A DNA stretch of 64,000 nt from positions 481,592 to 545,591 of the forward strand of contig JBBDNK010000041.1 in assembly GCA_040877625.1 (NCBI GenBank). The letters are read 5' to 3'. Shown one piece after another: positions 1 to 9,600 of the stretch. The notes beneath the pieces are model-generated. The model was not told the DNA's origin and searched no databases. It saw only the letters and a program-made list of their open reading frames with translations. Position numbers and translations under genes: made by a program. Position 1 is the stretch's first letter, and each line of letters begins with the position of its first letter. Origin of the DNA: Methylonatrum sp040877625 (GTDB lineage Bacteria; Pseudomonadota; Gammaproteobacteria; Nitrococcales; Aquisalimonadaceae).

Positions 1-1190
1 CGCTCTGGTTCCATGAGCAGGCCGGCTACGTATTGGTCAGCATCGGCAACCTGTCCATCGAGACCAGCCTGTTTCTGGCCCTGGGCGTGTCCATCGTGGC
101 CGTGCTGCTGGGGTATTTCCTCGTCCGCCTGCTGATCCGGCTGATTCGTACACCGGGCAATCTTCGCGGCTGGTGGCGTCGCCGGCGCAGCAGCCGCGCC
201 CGGGAGCGGCTGGTGCGCGGGCTGGTGAAGCTGGCCGAGGGCCAGTACCTCGACGCCGAGCGCGCACTCATCAATTCCGTTCCCCATGCGGACACACCGC
301 TACTGCACTATCTCATTGCCGCCTGGGCGGCTCACCGCGCCGGAGCCGCACGCCGCCGGGACCATTACCTGGCGCTGGCGGACAAGGCAGATCCCAAGGC
401 GCGCATGGCCATCGGCCTGGTGCAGGCGCAGCTCAATATCGAGGACAAACAGTGGGAGACGGCCTTTGCCACGCTCACCGTCCTCCATGAGAAGTGGCCC
501 AAGCAGCCGCGGGTCCTGGAGTTGCTGGCGCGTAGCTGTGTGCCGCTGGGAGAGTGGGACCGGCTGCTGGCGCTGTTGCCTGGGCTGCGCCGGCAGGGTG
601 TTTTGACGGCCGAGGAGCTGGCTGAGCTGGAGTGTCGCGCTGCCAAGGGCAGCCTGCTGGCCGCGAGCCGCCGGGGTGAGCAGGCCTTGAACGACGCCTG
701 GGCTCGCCTGCCGCGCTCGGCCACGAGTGAGCCGGGTGTGATTCTGACCTATGTGGATGCCCGAATGCAGGTGGCGCCCGGCGATCCGGTGGCGGAGAAG
801 CTCCTGCGTACAGGCCTGCGGCAGGCCTGGCAGCCGGGCTGGATTGACCGGTACGGCCGTCTGGAAATGAAGGATCCGGCAGCGCCGTTCGCCGTGGTTG
901 AGGCCTGGCTGAAGGACCGACCGCAGGATGCTGCCCTGCTGCTGGCGGCTGGCCGGCTGGCGATTGCCAATGCGCTCTGGGGACGTGCCCGCGCCTATCT
1001 GGAGGCGGCCGTTGCCCGGGAGCCTACGGGCGAGGCCTGCTACCTTCTGGCCTGTCTGCAGGAGCGGCTGGGCGAGATGGACGAGGCGGTCAGTTGCTTC
1101 CGCCGCGCAGCCGAGCTGGGTGGCAGTTTTCGCCGCCCAGCCAACCTGCAGAATCTGCGCCAGCCCGACACCAGTCAGGAGTCGGGCTGA
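1..1190 (+). CDS. hemY: HemY-like membrane TPR protein, 5' end missing
   Basis: The reading frame is open from the first bases (codons from position 3 read LWFHEQAGYVLVSIGN), so the gene begins before the window and only its 5' end is missing. What remains is a hydrophobic segment (about residues 20-45 of the visible part), a basic RRRRSSRARER stretch, then a long helical TPR-like region ending with a PTGEACYLLACLQERLGE repeat. The GYVLVSIGNLSIETSL sequence is the typical inter-membrane segment of proteobacterial HemY. HemY is a cytoplasmic-membrane protein usually encoded after hemC-hemD-hemX and linked to late haem synthesis, though its biochemical role is unsettled. This fits with hemH 1.2 kb away. 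It converges on qorA with only 27 bp between stop codons. Confidence 0.9.
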   Translation, partial: LWFHEQAGYVLVSIGNLSIETSLFLALGVSIVAVLLGYFLVRLLIRLIRTPGNLRGWWRRRRSSRARERLVRGLVKLAEGQYLDAERALINSVPHADTPLLHYLIAAWAAHRAGAARRRDHYLALADKADPKARMAIGLVQAQLNIEDKQWETAFATLTVLHEKWPKQPRVLELLARSCVPLGEWDRLLALLPGLRRQGVLTAEELAELECRAAKGSLLAASRRGEQALNDAWARLPRSATSEPGVILTYVDARMQVAPGDPVAEKLLRTGLRQAWQPGWIDRYGRLEMKDPAAPFAVVEAWLKDRPQDAALLLAAGRLAIANALWGRARAYLEAAVAREPTGEACYLLACLQERLGEMDEAVSCFRRAAELGGSFRRPANLQNLRQPDTSQESG

Positions 1191-1217
1191 GCCCTGCACG
1201 CGCCGCTTGACTGACTA

Positions 1218-2201
1218 TCAGTTCTCAACCGTCAGCACGGTCGAGCCGGTGGTCTTGCGGCCCTCAAGCGCGCGGTGGGCATCCGCTACCCTGGACAGGG
1301 GAAAACGGTTGTTGATTTCGATCCGGACCTTGCCGGCGAGAACCTGATCGAACAGCTCGGACGCACCCGTTTCGATGTCCTCGCGTTTGGCGCCATACCA
1401 GTTCAGTGAAGGTCTGGTCAGGAACAGCGCGCCCTTGGCTGCCAGCAGCCCGATATTCAGGGGCTCCACCGCGCCGGAGCTCTGACCGAAACTCACCATC
1501 ATGCCCATGGGGTGCAGGCAGTCCAGCGACTTCAGGAACGTGGCCTGGCCCACCGAGTCGTATACCACCGGCAGGCCCTTGCCGTCAGTCAGTTCCTTGA
1601 CCCGTGCGGTGAAGTCCTCGGTGTTGTAGTTGATCGGGTGGTCGCAGCCGTGGGCACGTGCAATTTCCGCCTTTTCGTCGCTACCCACTGTGCCGATGAC
1701 CGTTGCACCCAGGGACTTGGCCCACTGGCAGGCAATCAGCCCGACGCCGCCGGCGGCGGCATGAAACAGGATGGTATCGCCGGCCTGCAAGGCGCGTACG
1801 CGGCGCAGCAGGTACCAGGAGGTGAGGCCCTTGAGCATCATGGCCGCGGCGGTCTCGTTCGAGATGCCGTCGGGAATCTTCAGCAGCACATCAGCCGGCA
1901 TCAGGCGTTGTTCGGCGTAGGAGCCCATCGGCCCGGTGCCGTAGGCGACCCGGTCGCCGGCTTTCAGGAAGTCCACGCCCTCGCCCACGGCTTCGACCAC
2001 GCCGGCGCCCTCGGTGCCCGGTGTGAACGGCATCTGAGGGGCCGGGTAGAGCCCGGTGCGGAAGTACACATCGAGGAAGTTAAGGCCGACATGGGTATGG
2101 CGTACGCGAGCCTGGCCGGGGCCCGGTTCGCCCACGGCGACGCTCTCCCAGCACATCTGTTCGGGGCCGCCGACTTCATGGATGACAATGGCGTGGGGCA
2201 T
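1218..2201 (-). CDS. qorA: NADPH:quinone oxidoreductase (QorA, MDR family)
   Basis: A 327-aa protein, the same length as Escherichia coli QorA and recognisably colinear with it. It has an N-terminal GroES-like fold (GLNFLDVYFRTGLYP), the FHAAAGGVGLIACQWAKSLG dinucleotide-binding loop near residue 150, and the VVYDSVG and MVSFGQSSGAV segments. No structural-zinc cysteine cluster is visible, as expected for this zinc-independent medium-chain dehydrogenase branch. It reduces quinones with NADPH in the cytosol. I chose the ATG at 2201 because AGAGAGG lies about 9 nt upstream; the open frame extends further upstream but without family similarity. It is probably monocistronic, and converges with hemY. 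Confidence 0.9.
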   Translation of the reverse strand: MPHAIVIHEVGGPEQMCWESVAVGEPGPGQARVRHTHVGLNFLDVYFRTGLYPAPQMPFTPGTEGAGVVEAVGEGVDFLKAGDRVAYGTGPMGSYAEQRLMPADVLLKIPDGISNETAAAMMLKGLTSWYLLRRVRALQAGDTILFHAAAGGVGLIACQWAKSLGATVIGTVGSDEKAEIARAHGCDHPINYNTEDFTARVKELTDGKGLPVVYDSVGQATFLKSLDCLHPMGMMVSFGQSSGAVEPLNIGLLAAKGALFLTRPSLNWYGAKREDIETGASELFDQVLAGKVRIEINNRFPLSRVADAHRALEGRKTTGSTVLTVEN

Positions 2202-2354
2202 GGATAGAACCTCTCTGCAGTACCAAACCTGAATAGACAGTAACGCGTCAGCATTTTTACCCGGACCATCCTCCCATATCGTGGACTGCCAGGTCACCCG
2301 ATGCGGTGATTCAGGCTGGGTGCAGATGCACCCTTCGGCGGGGAAGGACCAAGT

Positions 2355-3368
2355 TCAGGGCCGGGGTTCAACCCATCCGCCGAGGTGCCGGACGACAAGA
2401 TCACCCAGTGCCGAGATGTGGTCCGGATGGGCATTCAGCGCGGGGATGTACCTGTAGTCTTCGCCGCCGGCCTCCAGGAACACCTCTTTGTTCTCCAGCG
2501 CCATCTCGTCGATGGTCTCCAGGCAGTCGGCGGAGAAGCCGGGGCAAACCACATCCACCTGTTTGATGCCCTGCCCCGGCAGGGCCTCCAGCGTCTTGTC
2601 CGCGTATGGAGTCAGCCAGCGTTGCAGACCGAATCTGGACTGATACACCAGCATCCACGCATCCTGCTCCAGGCCCAGCCGCGTGGCGAGTTCCCGAGCG
2701 GTGTGAACACAATGCTCGGGATAGGGGTCGCCTTTCAGCGCGTAACTCTCCGGGATGCCGTGAAATGAAAACAGCAGCTTCTGCGCCCGCGAATGGGTTT
2801 CCCAGTGGCGGCGAATGCTTTGCGCGAGCGCATCCAGATAACCCGGGTCATTGTGGAAGTCGCGGATCATGCGGAGTTCCGGGATCTTCCGGACTTTCCG
2901 CAGGGCCATGCCGACGGCATCCAGCACTGACGCGTTGGTGGCCCCGGAGTATTGCGGAAACATTGGCAGGACGAGGATCCTCTCGCAGCCGGCGTGCTGG
3001 AGTTCGGTCAGCCCGGCGGCGATGGAAGGATTGCCGTAGCGCATGCCGACGACCACCTTCACCGTCTGCGGCAGGCGTTCCGACAGGTCGGCTTCCAGCG
3101 CCGCGGCCTGTTCGCGCGAGATGACCAGCAGCGGCGAGCCCGCATCGGTCCAGACCCGCTGATAGGCGCGGGCGGACTTCTTCGGCCTCACGCGCAGAAT
3201 GATACCGTTCAGTACCAGCCACCAGAGCGGCCGCGGTGCCTCCACCACACGCCGGTCCCACAGGAACTCGGCCAGATAACGCCGCAGCGCGGACGCCGTG
3301 GGCGCGTCGGGGGTGCCCAGGTTGCAGAGCAGTACCCCCACGCGCGGGGTCGATTCCGGCACATCCAT
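2355..3368 (-). CDS. hemH: Ferrochelatase
   Basis: A 337-aa protein of normal ferrochelatase length, inserting Fe2+ into protoporphyrin IX. It opens with VGVLLCNLGTPDAP and holds the family signature LLFSFHGIPESY with the metal-site His near residue 203; MFPQYSGATNAS precedes it. The ATG at 3366-3368 shares one base with the TGA of the upstream maeB-type gene (TGATG), so its translation is probably coupled to that gene. A TTG one codon earlier is possible but less likely. No own promoter is obvious. The pairing of a haem gene with malic enzyme is unusual, but hemY at the window edge shows haem genes cluster here. Confidence 0.95.
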   Translation of the reverse strand: MDVPESTPRVGVLLCNLGTPDAPTASALRRYLAEFLWDRRVVEAPRPLWWLVLNGIILRVRPKKSARAYQRVWTDAGSPLLVISREQAAALEADLSERLPQTVKVVVGMRYGNPSIAAGLTELQHAGCERILVLPMFPQYSGATNASVLDAVGMALRKVRKIPELRMIRDFHNDPGYLDALAQSIRRHWETHSRAQKLLFSFHGIPESYALKGDPYPEHCVHTARELATRLGLEQDAWMLVYQSRFGLQRWLTPYADKTLEALPGQGIKQVDVVCPGFSADCLETIDEMALENKEVFLEAGGEDYRYIPALNAHPDHISALGDLVVRHLGGWVEPRP

Positions 3369-5662
3369 CAAGCGATTTCGGCCTCCGGGTTGATGGTTTC
3401 CAGCATATTGGCTTCGACCGTGGCCAGTGCCGTCATGTTCATGATGCCGCGCACGGTGACAGACGGCGTGAGGATATGTGCCGGTTTGTTGGTACCGAGC
3501 AGAATCGGGCCCACCGAGACGCCGTCGCCCATGACCTTGAGCAGGTTGAAGGCAATGTTAGCGGCATCCAGGGTCGGCATGATCAACAGGTTGGCCTTGC
3601 CCTTGAGGCGGGCGTTGGGGAAGATCCGCTCGCGGATGGTTTCCGACAGCGCGGCGTCGCCGTGCATTTCGCCTTCTACTTCCAGAGACGGGTCGCGTGC
3701 CTCGATGAGCTGCAATGCCTCGCGCATCTTCCGGGCGGATTCGGCATTGGAGGAGCCGAAGCTGGAATGGGACAGCAGTGCCACCTTCGGCGTGATGCCG
3801 AAACGGCGGACTTCGTCCGCGGCCAGTATGGTCATTTCCGCCAGCTGCTGGGCGGTGGGGTCGTGGTTCACGTAGGTGTCGCACAGGAAGAAGGTGCCCT
3901 TGGGCAGGATCAGCGCGTTCATGGCCGCCAGGTTGCGTACGCCGGGGCGCTTGCCCAGTACGGTTTCCACGTATTCCAGCTGCCGTGAATAACGGCCGAC
4001 GGTGCCGCAGATCAGGGCATCGGCCTCGCCCCGGTAGACCATCAGCGCGGCGATCACCGTGGTGCGGGTGCGCACGATGTTACGGGCCTGGTCGGGGGTG
4101 ACGCCGCGGCGTTCCATCAGGCTGTGGTAGAGCGTCCAGTACTCCCGGTAACGAGGATCGTCCTCCGGGTCGCACAACTCGATGTCCTCGCCGATGCGCA
4201 TGCGCAGGCCCATGCGGCGGATGCGCATCTCCACGACCTTGCGCCGGCCGATGAGAATGGGCAGGGCCAGGCCGTCGTCGACCACAACCTGAACCGACCG
4301 CAGCACGCGCTCCTGCTCGCCTTCGGCATACACGACCCGTTTGGGATTCTGGCGGGCCTGCTCGAACAGCGGTTTCATCACCAGGCCGGACTGGAACACG
4401 AACTGGTTCAGCTTGAGCCTGTAAGCGTTGAAATCCTCGATCGGGCGGGTGGCAACGCCGCTCTCCATGGCCGCCCTGGCAACGGCCGGCGCGACCCGTG
4501 AGATCAGCCGCGGATCGAAGGGCTTGGGAATTAGATAGTCGCGGCCGAACTTCAGCGGCTTGCCACCGTAGGCGGCGACCACGACGTCGGAGGATTCCTG
4601 CAGCGTGAGGTCGGCGATCGCCTCCACGCAGGCCAGCTTCATTTCCTCGTTGATCGTGGTGGCGCCCACGTCCAGTGCGCCGCGGAAGATGAACGGAAAG
4701 CACAGGACGTTATTGACCTGGTTGGGGTAGTCGGAACGCCCCGTGGCGATGATGCAATCGGGCCGTACCTCCAGCGCGTCCTCCGGCAGGATCTCGGGGT
4801 CGGGGTTGGCCATGGCCAGAATCAGCGGGTTCTCCGCCATTTTCTTGACCATGCTCTTGGTCAGTACGCCGGGGCCGGACAGGCCGAGAAATATATCCGT
4901 GCCGTCGATGGCGTCATCCAGGGTGCGGGCCGTGGTTTCGCGGGCATAGCCGCTCTTGCGGGCATCCAGGCCGGTTCGGCCGGAGTGCACCACGCCCTTG
5001 CTGTCCACCACCAGAATGTTTTCGCGCTTCATGCCCAGGCCCACCAGCAGGTCCAGGCAGGCGATGGCGGCGGCGCCGGCGCCGGAGCATGCCAGGGTGA
5101 CCTTGGCAATGTCCTTGTCCACGAGGCGCAGGCCGTTGCGTACGGCGGCGGCGGTAATGATGGCGGTGCCGTGCTGGTCGTCATGGAATACGGGAATGTT
5201 CATGCGCGCCTTGAGCTTCTCTTCGATCTCGAAGCACTCGGGCGCCTTGATGTCTTCCAGGTTGATGCCGCCGAAGGTGGGCTCCAGGCTGGCGATGATG
5301 TCCACCAGTTTGTCCGGGTCGCGTTCGTCTATTTCAATATCGAACACGTCGATGCCGGAGAACTTTTTAAACAGTACGCCCTTGCCTTCCATCACCGGCT
5401 TGGCGGCAAGCGGGCCGATGGCGCCGAGACCCAGCACCGCGGTGCCGTTGGTGATGACGGCCACCAGATTGCCGCGGGAGGTCATGTTGGCGGCCTCCGT
5501 CGGATCCTTGACGATCAGGTCGCAGGCTGCCGCCACGCCGGGCGAGTAGGCCAGCGCCAGGTCGCGCTGGTTGGCCAGCGGCTTGGTCGGGGCTATGGAG
5601 ATCTTTCCGGGTGTGGGGAGGCGGTGATACTCGATGGCGGCATCGCGCAGATCTTCAGACAT
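3368..5662 (-). CDS. maeB: NADP-dependent malic enzyme fused to phosphotransacetylase-like domain
   Basis: A 764-aa protein matching the length of proteobacterial MaeB. Residues 1 to about 430 are the malic enzyme part: AYSPGVAAAC near 40, the metal/substrate region VFHDDQHGTAI near 158-168, and the Rossmann-type LACSGAGAAAIACLD near 190. Residues from about 445 to the end resemble phosphate acetyltransferase (RVVYAEGEQERVLRSV, GTFFLCDTYVNHDPTAQQ, ALLSHSSFGSSN). In known MaeB proteins the second domain is regulatory and non-catalytic. The enzyme oxidatively decarboxylates malate to pyruvate and makes NADPH. It is the first gene of a two-gene unit with hemH (1-bp stop/start overlap). Confidence 0.96.
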   Translation of the reverse strand: MSEDLRDAAIEYHRLPTPGKISIAPTKPLANQRDLALAYSPGVAAACDLIVKDPTEAANMTSRGNLVAVITNGTAVLGLGAIGPLAAKPVMEGKGVLFKKFSGIDVFDIEIDERDPDKLVDIIASLEPTFGGINLEDIKAPECFEIEEKLKARMNIPVFHDDQHGTAIITAAAVRNGLRLVDKDIAKVTLACSGAGAAAIACLDLLVGLGMKRENILVVDSKGVVHSGRTGLDARKSGYARETTARTLDDAIDGTDIFLGLSGPGVLTKSMVKKMAENPLILAMANPDPEILPEDALEVRPDCIIATGRSDYPNQVNNVLCFPFIFRGALDVGATTINEEMKLACVEAIADLTLQESSDVVVAAYGGKPLKFGRDYLIPKPFDPRLISRVAPAVARAAMESGVATRPIEDFNAYRLKLNQFVFQSGLVMKPLFEQARQNPKRVVYAEGEQERVLRSVQVVVDDGLALPILIGRRKVVEMRIRRMGLRMRIGEDIELCDPEDDPRYREYWTLYHSLMERRGVTPDQARNIVRTRTTVIAALMVYRGEADALICGTVGRYSRQLEYVETVLGKRPGVRNLAAMNALILPKGTFFLCDTYVNHDPTAQQLAEMTILAADEVRRFGITPKVALLSHSSFGSSNAESARKMREALQLIEARDPSLEVEGEMHGDAALSETIRERIFPNARLKGKANLLIMPTLDAANIAFNLLKVMGDGVSVGPILLGTNKPAHILTPSVTVRGIMNMTALATVEANMLETINPEAEIA

Positions 5663-5841
5663 TCCCGTTCTCCAGAATGGTGGCGTATGAGCTGTGGCCT
5701 GCTCCGCAGGAAGTGCATCGGGCGATTATAGCGACGGGGTTTCAGCAGGCACCAGCTCGTGTTTCATTATATGAATTATGTTTCGTCTTATGAAATTCGG
5801 TTTGCTTTACAGTAATGCCGATCGAAAGCGGATATCCGCTG

Positions 5842-6636
5842 TCAGATCGCGTGAACTTTCATGAAGCGCTCCACTAACGCCGTAAAGCCGTTCGGGTTCT
5901 CGGCATGCAGCCAGTGACCGCATCCGCGCATGGATTCGATCCGTGCCTCGGGAAACAGGTCGTGGATGGTTTTCTCCCCCGTCGGCGTGACGTAATCCGA
6001 CTTTTCGCCGTGCAGGAACAGCGCGGGCCCGCTGTAGCGGCCGCGTGTACCCGGCCAGCCGCGAATGGTATCCAGGCTCTGCCGCAGGATGTCGAGGGGA
6101 ATACGCCATCGCCAGTGATGGTCATACTGCACCAGGTTGGTCAGCAGGAACTGACGGATGCCGATTTCCGCTATATCGGCCTCCAGTTCCCGGCTGGCCG
6201 CCTGGCGGGAGTCGAGCCGGCTCAGGTCCAGCCGCTGCAGCGCGGCGATGAGCCGGCCATGCCCTTCACCCTGATAACTGACCGGCGCCATGTCGGCCAC
6301 GATCAACCCGGTAATCCGGTCGCCATGCTGGAGGGCGAGTTGCATGGCCGTTTTGCCGCCCATGCTGTGGCCGAGCACCGCGGCCTGCTGGATCTCCAGG
6401 GTGTTCATGACCTCGAGCACATCTTCGGCCATGGCGGGGTAGGTCATCTCGGGGTCATGCGGTGAATTACCGTGATTGCGAAGGTCGATCAGGTGCACTT
6501 CGTGCGATCTGGCGAGCGTCCGGGCAATGCGGTTCCAGTTCATGCCGGAGCCGAAAAGCCCGTGAAGGACCAGCAACGGAGGCCCGTCGCCCTGACTGCG
6601 AACGTGCAGTTGTAGGGGCTCCTGCTCTGCGTTCAT
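5842..6636 (-). CDS. Alpha/beta-hydrolase esterase (YbfF-like)
   Basis: A 264-aa alpha/beta-hydrolase. The nucleophile elbow GHSMGG places the serine near residue 91; the oxyanion region is VLHGLFGSGMNWN, and the likely catalytic His is in CGHWLHAENP near residue 240. The DLRNHGNSPH segment after strand 4 is typical of the YbfF esterase group, which cleaves short acyl esters or thioesters in the cytosol. The natural substrate cannot be told. I chose the ATG at 6636, with AGGTAA about 9 nt upstream; an upstream in-frame ATG at 6678 would overlap the NAD-GDH gene. It follows NAD-GDH by 28 bp and is probably cotranscribed with it. Confidence 0.88.
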   Translation of the reverse strand: MNAEQEPLQLHVRSQGDGPPLLVLHGLFGSGMNWNRIARTLARSHEVHLIDLRNHGNSPHDPEMTYPAMAEDVLEVMNTLEIQQAAVLGHSMGGKTAMQLALQHGDRITGLIVADMAPVSYQGEGHGRLIAALQRLDLSRLDSRQAASRELEADIAEIGIRQFLLTNLVQYDHHWRWRIPLDILRQSLDTIRGWPGTRGRYSGPALFLHGEKSDYVTPTGEKTIHDLFPEARIESMRGCGHWLHAENPNGFTALVERFMKVHAI

Positions 6637-6664
6637 GAGTGAGTTACCTGTGCTGTGGTTGCGA

Positions 6665-9600
6665 TCATTCGCGGTCAACGGAAGATTGCCCCGACATGGT
6701 TACCAGGTTCTTCAGCTCCTGCAGTGCCACGGTGAGCATCGCCACGTCGGGCTGGCCGGCGTTGTGCAGATCCAGCATGACCTGCAGAAAGCGAAGAAAA
6801 GGGCCCTCGAAACGCCGTGACCAGGCATCCACGATTGACGCGGGATTGTCATCGGCGGCGGTTCGCAGGACGGCGGTCGCGAGCAACCGGCGCTGCCGTC
6901 CCAGATCATCATGCAGCCCGATCCGGCACCGTTCGTGCCATAGGTCGCTGGTGGGTACGTCTTCGATGGCGTTGCCCAGCCAGCGCAACCCCAGCAGGCC
7001 CGCCAGTCGGAAGTAGACGTCGGCGGCGGTCGTGAGTTCCACGCCGGTTTCAGTGGCCGCCTGGGCAATATCCAGCGCCGCCGACAGCGCGTCCAGGCGA
7101 GCGACCTCCAGCGCCAGTTGTTCGGGTACGCCATCGCTGATGTGGCTTTCAACCTGTCTGGCCAGATGGCGCTGGTCATCCGTCGGCAGCAGGGTATCGA
7201 GCTGACTGTCGATCAGACGAATCGGTTCACTGAGGCGTTGAATGGTGGTCGCGATGGTGTGCTGGCCGGAGGGGTGGCGCATGAGCCACAGCGCGGTATC
7301 TTCGGCAACGTCCAGTACCTGCAACCGCAACAGCGTCAGGCGGGCCTCCGGTACGTGGGTATCAAGCGCGTCGATGGCCTCCCAGATGGCGTCCAGGCGG
7401 AAGATGCCGCGGGTCATGAAAAACGCGCGGGCGACGGCATCGACCGCGCCGCTGCTGGCTTCCTGCATGCGGAATACAAAGCTTGCACCCATATGGTTGA
7501 ACAGTTCGTTGGTGACCTGGGTAGCCACGATCTCGCGACTCAGCCGGTGCTCGCTCATCAATGCCGCGTAGCGTTCGCGCAGCGGGCCGGGGAAATAGTT
7601 CAGTAGCAGGTGACGCAGATCCTGATCGTCGGGCAGGTCGGTTCCCACCAGTGCCTCGAAGCAGGTCAATTTGGCATAGGCGAGCAGAACCGCGGCTTCC
7701 GGCCTGGTCAGGCCGCGGCCCGCATTGGCCCGCTCCTGAAGCTGCTGATCCGATGGCAGGCCGTCTAGCTGGCGGCGGATACGACCCTGGCGCTCGAGCT
7801 CGCGAATCAGGCGGATGTGTTCGCTGAGCAGGTGCCCGGATCTGGCTTCCATGATGCTGAGCGCCTCGGTCTGGCGGTAGTTGTCCGTCAGTACCAGCTC
7901 CGCCACTTCCTCGGTCATGTCCGCGAGCAGGCGGCTGCGTTGACGTTCGGTGAGCTCGCCGCGTTCAACGACATCATTAAGCAGGATCTTGATATTGACC
8001 TCGTGGTCGGAGCAGTCCACGCCGCCGACGTTATCGATGGCGTCCGTGTTGATGCGCCCGCCAGCCAGCGCGTACTCGATACGGCCCAGTTGGGTGACGC
8101 CAAGATTGCCACCCTCGCCCACCACGCGGCAGCGCAGCTCCGTGGCATCGACGCGCACGGCGTCGTTGGCGCGGTCTCCGACGTCCGTGTGACTCTCGGT
8201 GCTGGCCTTGATGTAGGTGCCGATGCCGCCGTTCCAGAGCAAGTCCGCCGGGGCACGGAGGATGGCCTGAATAAGCTCGGCGGGGGTGAAGGTGTCACTG
8301 TCCACCTGCAGCGCATCGCGGGCCTGCGGCGAGAGCTGCACGGATTTGGCGCTGCGCGGGTAGATCCGGCCACCCTCGGACAGTGCCTTGCGATCATAAT
8401 CATTCCAGGAGGAGCCGGGCAGCCGGAACAGCCGTTCGCGCTCCGCCCAGCTGGCGGCGGTGTCCGGGTTGGGGTCGATGAAGACATGCCTGTGGTCGAA
8501 GGCGGCAATCAGGCGGATCTGCTTCGACAGCAACGTGCCGTTGCCGAATACGTCTCCGGACATGTCGCCGATACCCGCCACGGTGAACGGCGTGGTCCGG
8601 ATATCATGGTTCATCTCTCGAAAATGGCGTTCCACCGCCACCCAGGCGCCGCGTGCGGTTATGCCCATTTTCTTGTGGTCGTAGCCGTTGCTACCGCCCG
8701 AGGCAAAGGCATCCTTCAGCCAGAAGTCGTATTCCGCCGCGATCTCGTTGGCCAGATCGGAAAACGTGGCGGTACCCTTGTCGGCGGCCACCACGAGATA
8801 GGGATCGTCCTCGTCATGGCGTACCACCTGCCCGGGTGGGTGAATCTCGCCGCCCACGTGGTTGTCGGTGAGGTCGAGCAGACCGCGGATGAAGATGCGA
8901 TAGCACGCCTTGACCTCCTCCTGCATGGCGGCGCGCGCTTCCGGCAGCTGTTTGGCAACGAAGCCGCCTTTGGCGCCGACCGGCACGATCACCGCATTCT
9001 TGACCATCTGCGCCTTCATCAGGCCTAGAACCTCGGTACGGTAATCCTCTTTGCGGTCGGACCAGCGCAGCCCGCCGCGCGCGATCTTGCCGCCTCGGAG
9101 GTGTACGCCTTCGGTGCGCGGAGAATAGACGTAGATCTCGAATGCCGGCCGCGGCTGGGGCATGGCCGGGATATCCTCGGGGTTCAGTTTGAGGCTGAGA
9201 TACGCTTTCAACTCCCCGTGGCTGTCGGTTTGGTAGTAATTGGTGCGCAGTGTGGCCTGAATGGCGGCGAGCAGGCGCCGCAGAATGCGGTCTTCATCCA
9301 GACTGGGCACTTCGTTCAGGGCCAGCTCTACCTGCTCGCCGATCCTGGCAGCGCGTTTGGCGTCCTCGCGCTCCGGGTCCAGCCGGGTGTGGAACAATCT
9401 CACCAGCAGCCGCGTGATACGCGGGTTGTTGACCAGGGTCTCTTCCATGTAGGTCTGGCTGAATGCCGTGCCGGCCTGGCGCAGATAACGGCAATAGGCA
9501 CGGACGATGACGATCTCCCGCCAGGACAGCCTGGCCGCCAGCACCAGCCGGTTGAAGCCGTCATTTTCTACCTGCCCGTGCCAGGCGGCGTCGAAGGCCT

